A stretch of DNA of 64,000 nucleotides from assembly GCA_019637555.1 (NCBI GenBank), contig JAHBVK010000001.1:186001-250000 (forward strand), written 5' to 3'. This DNA comes from Anaerolineae bacterium. GTDB lineage: Bacteria > Chloroflexota > Anaerolineae > Aggregatilineales > UBA2796. The notes below the pieces were generated by a model that saw nothing but the letters and a program-made list of their open reading frames with translations, was not told the DNA's origin and did not search any database. Position numbers and translations under genes: made by a program. Below, in pieces: positions 28,268 to 35,359 of this stretch (its first letter is position 1; each line of letters opens with the position of its first letter).

Positions 28268-29761
28268 CTATTTAGTGCTGATGCCAAGTGAGGCTAGGTA
28301 TGCCTGCTGCTGCGCATCGCGCCCGACTTCGCTGCTGATCTCATTCCACTGATTGAAGATTTCCTGTGCGGCTTCTTCAGCGGTAAATTCACCAGCAAGA
28401 TACTGACTAACTACGGTGTCTAGGGTGACTTGTAGATAGCGATTCGTCGAGGGAATACTCAGATCCAGAACCATATTGGGGCTGCTCAGACTGCCCTCAA
28501 TAGCGCCAAGATAGTTCTTGGCAGCAGTTTCGCTAAAACCAGCTTGAACCCAAGGATCGGTGCTACTAAACTGGGACAACCGATACGGGTTGTAGCCACT
28601 TTTGCCAATCGTCACGTCTACGTTCGATTGGGCAGGTTGATTGAGGTAAGAGAAGAAGGCATAGGCTGCATCTTTGACCTTTTGATCTGCTGCTGCACTT
28701 ACCGCGCCACCCCAACCTCCAAAGGCAGCGAATGGTGCGTAATTAACACCATCAATCGCATATGGGCAGGTAGTCGAATCGCACGGCACCAATTCTCCCG
28801 TTGACCGATCCAACACCTCTTTCGCGCCGGGAATAACCACTGTGCCAACCAAATCCTGTACTTTTGATCGTTCAGGATCGATTGATAGAGAGCCAATATC
28901 CCCCCAGTCCATCGTTAGGGCGCAGCGACCCGTAAGGAACAGATCGCGGGTGCTATTCAAATCCAAGGTCAGTTCATCGGCTGGTCCGTACTTTGATGTT
29001 TCTTTGAACAGTTCTAGTGCCTTGATGAATGCCGGATTGGGTCCAAACAGCGGATCGAAGGTTTCTGTGTTGAAGAAAATGCCCTGTCCTGTTCCTTGCG
29101 ACTGAAGCCGTCCACTGGCAAAGTCAACAATCCACCAAAAACTTTGTCCCTGACGAACTTTCGGGATGCAAGAACCGTAATCTGCCTCACTATCACCGTT
29201 CAGGTCTTGTCCGTTGAACTTGGCAGCCGCTTCCAAATATTCTTCCCAAGTATGAGGTGGTTGCAGACCTGCCTTTTCAAATACGTCTGTACGGTAATAG
29301 ACCATGTGGAAGTCACCGTCCAGAGGAACCACGTAGATGTTGCCTGCGTAGGTGGCGATATAATTACGGAAAAACGGAGCAATGTCGTCCCAAGCAATAT
29401 CTTTGTCGTTTGCCACATAGCTGCTCAGGTTTTCAAGGATGCCAGCGTTTACGTAGTCGGCATTCCACTGTGGAGACATGACAAATGCATCGTAGCTATT
29501 AGTTCCAGTTGACTGATCGGTCAGGATGCTATTGTAGAGTTCAGCGAACGGTACGGTGGTAACTTCGATATTGGCTCCAGTCAACGCTTCAAAATCAGGA
29601 CCACGGCGCAGCAAGGGTTCGGTCACTTGCGGACCCGTAAAGCTTAAAACATTCACGGTTAAGCCTTCGAACTGCTTACCCTGCGCATTGGTTTTGCCTG
29701 CCATGCCAAAGCCAAGCAAGACGGCGAGTACCAACGCGAAGATCACTCTCATTTTCTTCAT
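28268..29761 (-). CDS. extracellular sugar-binding protein of ABC importer
   Basis: 497 residues. I chose ATG 29761 (MKKMRVIFALVLAVLLGFGMAG, signal peptide cut near TNAQG), which has GAGG 9 bases upstream. A GTG at 29872 would add 37 residues before the signal and is unlikely. There is no lipobox Cys. It is a family-1 type solute-binding fold: FEALTGANIEVTTVPFAELYNS, YDAFVMSPQWNADYVNAGIL, VPLDGDFHMVYYRTDVFEKAGL, PHTWEEYLEAAAKF, AFGGWGGAVSAAA. It captures the sugar outside the membrane for the two permeases. The dehydratase at the operon end suggests L-fucose or a related sugar. Confidence 0.92.
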   Translation of the reverse strand: MKKMRVIFALVLAVLLGFGMAGKTNAQGKQFEGLTVNVLSFTGPQVTEPLLRRGPDFEALTGANIEVTTVPFAELYNSILTDQSTGTNSYDAFVMSPQWNADYVNAGILENLSSYVANDKDIAWDDIAPFFRNYIATYAGNIYVVPLDGDFHMVYYRTDVFEKAGLQPPHTWEEYLEAAAKFNGQDLNGDSEADYGSCIPKVRQGQSFWWIVDFASGRLQSQGTGQGIFFNTETFDPLFGPNPAFIKALELFKETSKYGPADELTLDLNSTRDLFLTGRCALTMDWGDIGSLSIDPERSKVQDLVGTVVIPGAKEVLDRSTGELVPCDSTTCPYAIDGVNYAPFAAFGGWGGAVSAAADQKVKDAAYAFFSYLNQPAQSNVDVTIGKSGYNPYRLSQFSSTDPWVQAGFSETAAKNYLGAIEGSLSSPNMVLDLSIPSTNRYLQVTLDTVVSQYLAGEFTAEEAAQEIFNQWNEISSEVGRDAQQQAYLASLGISTK

Positions 29762-29881
29762 GATAGTTTGCCTCAATTTAAGTTGAAAAGTAGTTCCACT
29801 TATTGACTTGCTCTGGTACAAAGACTGTTGCTGTGTACCTAGATTCGCCGGGGTATCCGAATCAGGTTTCACCTCCTTATC

Positions 29882-29902
29882 GACACTCGTCTAGATAGTG
29901 TC
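29882..29902 (-). promoter_or_regulatory. GACACT/AGTGTC palindrome over the -10 region
   Basis: GACACT (29882-29887) and AGTGTC (29897-29902) form a 6-bp inverted repeat with a 9-base spacer. It covers the predicted -10 and start of the sugar-operon promoter. It could be a second operator. Confidence 0.35.
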
Positions 29903-29923
29903 AAAAAAGTGGCGCAATGTCAA
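29895..29923 (-). promoter_or_regulatory. promoter of the sugar ABC operon
   Basis: On the minus strand a perfect TTGACA (plus coordinates 29918-29923) is 17 bases from CACTAT (29895-29900). The -10 is weak, which suits a regulated promoter. Confidence 0.55.
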
Positions 29924-29926
29924 GCA

Positions 29927-29951
29927 TTTGGTATACCAAACTTCGTATACG
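29927..29951. promoter_or_regulatory. GntR-type operator, double GTATAC palindrome
   Basis: TTTGGTATACCAAA (29927-29940) is a perfect 14-bp palindrome. CGTATACG (29944-29951) is a second, centred 14 bases away. TTGGTATACCAA is the consensus of UxuR/ExuR-type GntR regulators of sugar-acid genes in enterobacteria (established knowledge). It sits 3 bases upstream of the -35 box of the sugar operon. Confidence 0.65.
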
Positions 29952-30052
29952 GAATTTGGCAGTGCTTACGATTTGGCGTTCACCTGACGATTTCTCACTA
30001 AACGTGCATCAATGCTACGATCAGACCCAACCTATCAGGAGATTGAGCTACT

Positions 30053-31429
30053 GTGAAAGTGAAATGGCGTATCCCGTTTGCATTCTTGCTGCTAACCAGT
30101 GTTGTATTCTTGTTTACACTACAGTCACTGCCTCAAGTCATGCCCGTGCACGCACAAATCAGCACCGCCGCGTCTACGTTCGGACCGATCATTGTTGATC
30201 AAACTGCCCAACCAACTACAGGTGCCACGCCGACGATTGCTCCCACCGTTCAGGCAACACTCACCCTTGCTGCTACTCCAACTGTGGTTACCAGCACAGA
30301 ACCCACAATCCCTCCTTTGCCTACATTGCGAAGTGATCAGATGGGTATCCAGATGTACGCCAACATCGAGATCGATCGTTGGTGGGGTCTGGTGGATCGT
30401 GCCCAGTTTATGGGTTTCAAGTGGATCAAATTCCAGGTGTCATGGAAAGAAATCGAGGCTGAAGGCAAGGGTATCTACACTAATCAGATCAACGTCTTGC
30501 GAGAGCACTTGATTTATGCGGGACGCCGCGGTTTCAAGATGATGATCAGCGTTGTTAATGCGCCGGATTGGGCACGACCAGCAGAAGCGCGCGGGCAACT
30601 GGACGGACCTCCCGCCAATCCACAAGATTACGCCGATTTCGTCGCTGCACTGCTGGATCAGTGGGGCACAGACTATATCAGTGCTATTGAGATCTGGAAT
30701 GAACCTAATCTAGCACGCGAGTGGACTGGTGCGCCGATGAATGCGCAAACTTATCGTCGCTACTTCGACGTAGCTTATAACGCAATCCGCGCCCGTTCAC
30801 CGAACATCTGGGTGATCACTGCGGGACTCGCTCCCACTGGCGACACGGCGGGATCGGTTGAAGATAGGCGCTATTTGCGCGATCTCTACGCCACCGGGCT
30901 GCCGCTGAATGATCCTGCCTTTGCCATTGGCGTCCATCCTTATGGTTGGGCAAATGCACCGGATGCCCGCTGCTGTGCGTCACAATCACAGGGATGGGAT
31001 GATCAACCGTACTTTTTCTTCCTCGATACTATTCTCGCCTACCGCGAGATCATGCTGGCGAATAACCACGCTAATGGCAAGTTGATGGCAACGGAGTTCG
31101 GCTGGTCAAGTTTCGATGGTCTGCATTTCCAAAGTCATATTGATGGTCCACCTGCCATGGCGCCTAACGATCCTAATCTCGCGTGGATGAACCGAATCAC
31201 ACAAGATCAGCAGGCAGAGTACATCATCCGCGCCTTTGAGCTAGCGCAAACAGGTGACATTGCTGCGTACATGGGGGTAATGGTGCTGTGGAATATGAAC
31301 TTCTCGTCGCTGCCTGAATTTGTCAAAGCCGATCAACCGAGCCGCCCAGAGTCGGGCTTCTCTGTGCTAGATTCAGATTGGAACACACGCCCAATCTATT
31401 TATGGTTGCAAGCCGCGCCAAAGCAGTAA
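30053..31429 (+). CDS. secreted clan-A glycoside hydrolase-like protein
   Basis: 458 residues. GTG 30053 with AGGAG 11 bases upstream. A signal sequence (about 1-35, ending near VHAQ) and a Thr/Pro/Ala-rich linker to about residue 95 come before a (beta/alpha)8-type domain. The likely acid/base Glu is in AIEIWNEPNLAREW and the nucleophile Glu in LMATEFGWSS, the spacing expected of clan GH-A (GH5/39-like). It resembles the next gene in the catalytic region. Divergent from the sugar-uptake operon, it could release sugars outside the cell for that importer (inference). Substrate unknown. Confidence 0.82.
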   Translation: MKVKWRIPFAFLLLTSVVFLFTLQSLPQVMPVHAQISTAASTFGPIIVDQTAQPTTGATPTIAPTVQATLTLAATPTVVTSTEPTIPPLPTLRSDQMGIQMYANIEIDRWWGLVDRAQFMGFKWIKFQVSWKEIEAEGKGIYTNQINVLREHLIYAGRRGFKMMISVVNAPDWARPAEARGQLDGPPANPQDYADFVAALLDQWGTDYISAIEIWNEPNLAREWTGAPMNAQTYRRYFDVAYNAIRARSPNIWVITAGLAPTGDTAGSVEDRRYLRDLYATGLPLNDPAFAIGVHPYGWANAPDARCCASQSQGWDDQPYFFFLDTILAYREIMLANNHANGKLMATEFGWSSFDGLHFQSHIDGPPAMAPNDPNLAWMNRITQDQQAEYIIRAFELAQTGDIAAYMGVMVLWNMNFSSLPEFVKADQPSRPESGFSVLDSDWNTRPIYLWLQAAPKQ

Positions 31430-31648
31430 CGTCAGGCAGGGAAGTGCTAGTAGTAGTGCGGAGCAGAATTGATAGCGCATTGGAATATTGGTACTTCCCC
31501 GCCTCGATCTCCGGCATCTTTGGGCTAATCATTTGATGAAAGTTTGTACTTGGTTCACGACAATCTGAGAGTAAGCCGATTGCAAAGTTAAAAATCGGTT
31601 ACAATTGTGCAGGTGGAAGTTTTCGTATTCGTTTAGGAGGTTCTGCCC

Positions 31649-33067
31649 ATGCGACGAGTTCTGTTGGCTCTCCTACTTGTCTGCATCCTCGTCGTGCCAG
31701 TGTTAACGGCGCAGGCGCAAGGAGATAGCCCCAGTCAGGTCGTCACGTATGTCGTCCAACCGGGCGATAACCTGTTCCGTATTTCGCTGCGTTTTCAGGT
31801 TCCTGTTGCGACGATCCAGCAGTATAACAATATTGCCAATCCTAATCTCATTTTTGTTGGACAAGTTTTACGCATCCCAACTAGTGGTGTAGGTCCCGCT
31901 GTACCGACTCCAACGACCGCCCCTAATCAGCCTACACCTACGCCTCCACCTGCAGGTGGTACTACCTATACGGTGCAACCGGGCGACAACCTGAGTCGCA
32001 TTGCTGCCCGATTTGGCGTCACGGTACAAGCTATTGTGCAGTTAAACGGCATCGCTAACCCCAACCTTATTTATGTAGGGCAGGTATTGAAGATTCCGGG
32101 TGGTGGCACTGGTCCAGTACCGACTCCGAACCCCGGCAACCCCGGTCCGGTACCCACAGGATTCTCGCTTGGTGGTCAGATTCAAGACTTGAATAGTAAT
32201 ACACAGCAGGTCTTGAAAGTCTCCAAGATGACGTGGGTGAAGCGACAGGTAAGTTCCGGTGATGGCAATGGCGTGGCACTAATCCAACAGGCAAAGGGTG
32301 CGGGCTTCAAGATTCTGTTGTCAGTCATTGGCGATAAGAACCGCGTGCTTGATGGCAACTACCAGAATGAATACGCCAACTACGTTGGTAGCCTAGCGAA
32401 GGCTGGCGCGGATGCCATTGAAGTATGGAACGAGATGAACATTGACCGCGAATGGCCCACCGGACAGATCAACCCGGCGAGCTATGTCACGCTGCTGAGT
32501 AAAGCCCATGCGGCAATTAAGGCTGCTAATGCCAGCACGCTGGTAATTACGGGTGCACCTGCGCCGACCGGTGCGGAAGGTGCGTTCGGTCTCGCCAAAG
32601 TGTGGAACGATGATCGTTACTACGCAGGTATGGCGGCGGCAGGTGCCGCACGCTTCGCAGACTGCATCGGTGTTCACTACAATGAAGGCATTGTTAGCCC
32701 GAGCCAAACTGCGGGAGATCCGCGCGGTAACTATCCTACGCGCTATTTCACCACGATGTTGAATCGTGCGCTGGCATCGTTCCCCGGCAAGACGGCTTGC
32801 TTCACCGAACTAGGCTTCCTGTCGCCACAGGGCTACGGTCCGCTGCCATCTGGTTTCGAATGGGCAGTCAATACCACCGCCGCGCAGCAGGCGCAGTGGC
32901 TGGGTGAGGCTGTAGTGCGTTCGCGTCAATCAGGTCGCGTGACGTTGTTGATCGTCTTCAACATCGACTTCACTACCTATGGCGCTGATCCGCAGGCTGG
33001 TTTTGCTATCATTCGTCCGGGTAATGTCTGCATCGCGTGCTCTGCATTGGCAGCGGCAATGCCTTAA
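31649..33067 (+). CDS. secreted LysM protein with glycosidase-like domain
   Basis: 472 residues. ATG 31649 with AGGAGG 8 bases upstream. Signal peptide 1-23. Two LysM domains ([16 protein letters not shown] and [17 protein letters not shown]) lie at about 33-80 and 108-155, joined by Pro/Thr linkers. They bind N-acetylglucosamine polymers such as peptidoglycan. The C-terminal domain (about 175-472) is a TIM-barrel-like domain with [15 protein letters not shown] and FTELGFLSP as the probable catalytic Glu pair. It has the same architecture as the upstream gene's catalytic half. Probably a wall-attached glycosidase; the activity is not proven by the sequence. Confidence 0.88.
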   Translation: MRRVLLALLLVCILVVPVLTAQAQGDSPSQVVTYVVQPGDNLFRISLRFQVPVATIQQYNNIANPNLIFVGQVLRIPTSGVGPAVPTPTTAPNQPTPTPPPAGGTTYTVQPGDNLSRIAARFGVTVQAIVQLNGIANPNLIYVGQVLKIPGGGTGPVPTPNPGNPGPVPTGFSLGGQIQDLNSNTQQVLKVSKMTWVKRQVSSGDGNGVALIQQAKGAGFKILLSVIGDKNRVLDGNYQNEYANYVGSLAKAGADAIEVWNEMNIDREWPTGQINPASYVTLLSKAHAAIKAANASTLVITGAPAPTGAEGAFGLAKVWNDDRYYAGMAAAGAARFADCIGVHYNEGIVSPSQTAGDPRGNYPTRYFTTMLNRALASFPGKTACFTELGFLSPQGYGPLPSGFEWAVNTTAAQQAQWLGEAVVRSRQSGRVTLLIVFNIDFTTYGADPQAGFAIIRPGNVCIACSALAAAMP

Positions 33068-33098
33068 CCCGAACTAGCTAGCCTTTAGCGTTAGTAAC

Positions 33099-33135
33099 CG
33101 AACGCCAGCGAAGCTCAATTCTCCGCTGGCGTTCG
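33099..33135 (+). terminator. terminator hairpin after LysM gene
   Basis: A 12-bp perfect stem, CGAACGCCAGCG (33099-33110) with CGCTGGCGTTCG (33124-33135). It is followed by the T-rich stretch TGATTCTTATTT. Confidence 0.8.
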
Positions 33136-33171
33136 TGATTCTTATTTCCAGCAACATTGGCATGTCCACGC

Positions 33172-33177
33172 TATAAT
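33172..33177 (+). promoter_or_regulatory. -10 box of ABC transporter operon
   Basis: Perfect TATAAT, 44 bases before ATG 33222 and just after the preceding terminator. No convincing -35. Confidence 0.45.
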
Positions 33178-33221
33178 CGCGCGATCATCACCCGCGCCTC
33201 ATCACTACGGGTCAAATAGTT

Positions 33222-34388
33222 ATGCAAGAAACGTTATCTGTGCGCGAGAATGGGTTTATTTCCACATTGCGGGGTTTACGCAGTTTAGCGATTCCGCTGC
33301 TCTCCATCTTCACTGCCATCTTGATCGGTTCAATCCTGATTCTGCTGGTGGGACTAGACCCCATTCGTGCATTCACCGGACTATTACAGGGTTCACTGGG
33401 CAGTGATGCTGCACTAACACGCACGCTAGTGAAGGCGACCCCGCTGCTACTTTCTGGTCTTGCCGTAGCATTCGCATTTAAAGGCGGATTGTTCAATATC
33501 GGCGCACAGGGTCAACTTGTGATTGGTTCAGTTGCCGCAGCGTGGGTAGGGTTTAGTCTGCCATCAATACCAGCACCAATTCACATCTTGCTCTGTTTAT
33601 TGGCAGGAGTTGCAGGTGGTGCGCTCTGGGGCAGTATTCCCGGTATTTTGAAGGCGCGTTCGGGCGCACATGAAGTGATCTCGACCATCATGCTCAACTA
33701 CATCGCCAGCAACTTCGTAGAATGGTTGGTCTCGCCTGCTAGCCCGACCAATCCGCCGGGTCCGTTAGCGCTGTGCAAGACTGTTGGTTCATGTGCCGAG
33801 GCAAAGACAGCCAATATTCTGGAAAGCGCCAGATTACCCGTTTTGTATCAGCCGGGTGGTACAGCACCAGATACTCTGCATATCGGCATATTCATTGCTC
33901 TCGGTGCTGCTATTCTGGTCTATTTGGTGCTCTATCGCACGACGTTCGGTTTCGAGCTGCGAATGGTTGGCTTGAATCCGACGGCTGCAAAGTATTCTGG
34001 TATCAAAGTCGGGCGGATGACCATTTTGACAATGATGATCTCTGGTGGACTAGCTGGTTTAGCAGGCGCCATTCAATCGACGGGTGTTTTCTATAATTTC
34101 CAAACAAACCAAAGTTTGGCACTCGGTTTCGATAGCATTGCTGTGGCGCTGCTAGCTGCCAGCAACCCTATCGGCGTGATCCCGTCGTCACTGCTGTTCG
34201 GTGCGTTAGATGCTGGCAGCACACAAATGCAATTCCTCTCTCGTGTACCTACCGAGATTATTCAGGTGATCTCCGCGTTGATCCTGATGTTTGTGGCTGC
34301 TGAACAAATCATCCGCCGTATTTACCGCATTCGCAGCGCATCCGAAGGCGACAAAGTGGCGCTGAGTACCGGATGGGGGCATCGCTAA
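33222..34388 (+). CDS. ABC transporter permease, nucleoside / basic-membrane-protein class (first)
   Basis: 388 residues with about nine or ten membrane helices. It resembles the YufP/NupP-type permeases of the Bmp (PnrA-like) nucleoside importers. Family landmarks are AFKGGLFNIGAQGQLVIG, the motif SGAHEVISTIMLNYIA, and the C-terminal RMVGLNPTAAKYSGI, GLAGLAGAIQ and FDSIAVALLAASNPIG. It starts a three-gene operon with gaps of 2-3 bases. The Shine-Dalgarno is weak. It imports purine or pyrimidine nucleosides, or possibly autoinducer-like ligands; the ligand cannot be read from the permease. Confidence 0.92.
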   Translation: MQETLSVRENGFISTLRGLRSLAIPLLSIFTAILIGSILILLVGLDPIRAFTGLLQGSLGSDAALTRTLVKATPLLLSGLAVAFAFKGGLFNIGAQGQLVIGSVAAAWVGFSLPSIPAPIHILLCLLAGVAGGALWGSIPGILKARSGAHEVISTIMLNYIASNFVEWLVSPASPTNPPGPLALCKTVGSCAEAKTANILESARLPVLYQPGGTAPDTLHIGIFIALGAAILVYLVLYRTTFGFELRMVGLNPTAAKYSGIKVGRMTILTMMISGGLAGLAGAIQSTGVFYNFQTNQSLALGFDSIAVALLAASNPIGVIPSSLLFGALDAGSTQMQFLSRVPTEIIQVISALILMFVAAEQIIRRIYRIRSASEGDKVALSTGWGHR

Positions 34389-34391
34389 ATC

Positions 34392-35357
34392 ATGGACTTA
34401 GGTCAATTCCTCAACGTGGCAGTCATCATCTCGGTCTTTAATGCCACTATCCGAAGCGCCGTGCCGATTATTTTAGGTTCACTTAGTGGCATCGTAAGTG
34501 AACGATCAGGTGTAGTCAACATCGCCATTGAAGGTATGATCCTTGCTGGCGCTTATGTGGCATTTCTGCTCAATGTACTGATTAGCCAATCCGGCACCCC
34601 TGAATGGTTGCAGGCACAGCCCCTACGGCTAGGGATAAGCATCAGCGGCGCGATGGTGGCTGGAGCAGCGTTAGCAATGCTCCACGCCACGTTGGCGATT
34701 CGCTACAAGGTCGATCAGATCATTAGTGGGACGGTGATCAACATCTTCTCCGCTGGACTAACCTCCTACCTCTATCTCGGTGGTCAAAATACTCTTGGTT
34801 CGCTACCACTGATCCCGAATCCATTTCCTGAAGATCAAGGGATTCTCTATGTTATCGGTGAGATTCTGTTCGATAAGAATCTGCTCACCTATGTGGCGTT
34901 TGCGCTAGTGCTCGCAATCGGGTTCGCCTTATTTCGCACTACATGGGGGCTGCGCACACGAGCTATCGGTGAGAATCCTCGTGCGGCAGATACACTCGGG
35001 GTCAATGTCCACCGCTTACAATACACTAACCTAGCGATTAGCGGCGTACTGGCGGGATTAGCAGGCGCAGTGCTGGTGCAAGGAGTCTCGTTTGAGCGAG
35101 GCATGAGCAGTGGTCGTGGCTTCATCGCCCTAGCAGTCATGATCTTTGGGATGTGGCGACCTTCCCGTGCCATGCTGGGTGCGCTGTTATTCGGTTTTGC
35201 CTCCGCCTTGCAAAGCCAACTGCAATTCATGCAGATCAGTATCCCTCATAAATTTGTGGCAATGCTGCCCTATGTTCTCACATTGATTGTGCTGGCGGGC
35301 TTTGTAGGCAGGGCACGACCACCCGCACACGTCGGACAGGCTTACGAGGTGGAATAA
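34392..35357 (+). CDS. ABC transporter permease, nucleoside / basic-membrane-protein class (second)
   Basis: 321 residues, ATG 3 bases after the previous stop. YufQ/NupQ-type: VPIILGSLSGIVSERSGVVNIAIEGMIL near the start, VDQIISGTVINIFSAGLTSYLY in the middle, TRAIGENPRAADTLGVNV and GRGFIALAVMIFGMWRP near the end. About eight membrane helices. It pairs with the first permease as the heterodimeric channel. The ATPase gene follows after 2 bases. The solute-binding lipoprotein usual at the head of such operons is absent here. Confidence 0.92.
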   Translation: MDLGQFLNVAVIISVFNATIRSAVPIILGSLSGIVSERSGVVNIAIEGMILAGAYVAFLLNVLISQSGTPEWLQAQPLRLGISISGAMVAGAALAMLHATLAIRYKVDQIISGTVINIFSAGLTSYLYLGGQNTLGSLPLIPNPFPEDQGILYVIGEILFDKNLLTYVAFALVLAIGFALFRTTWGLRTRAIGENPRAADTLGVNVHRLQYTNLAISGVLAGLAGAVLVQGVSFERGMSSGRGFIALAVMIFGMWRPSRAMLGALLFGFASALQSQLQFMQISIPHKFVAMLPYVLTLIVLAGFVGRARPPAHVGQAYEVE

Positions 35358-35359
35358 GC

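Noticed and set aside
29430..30052. Riboswitch or attenuator in the sugar-operon leader
   Set aside because: Only short palindromes typical of operators are seen; no conserved riboswitch core could be recognised by eye.
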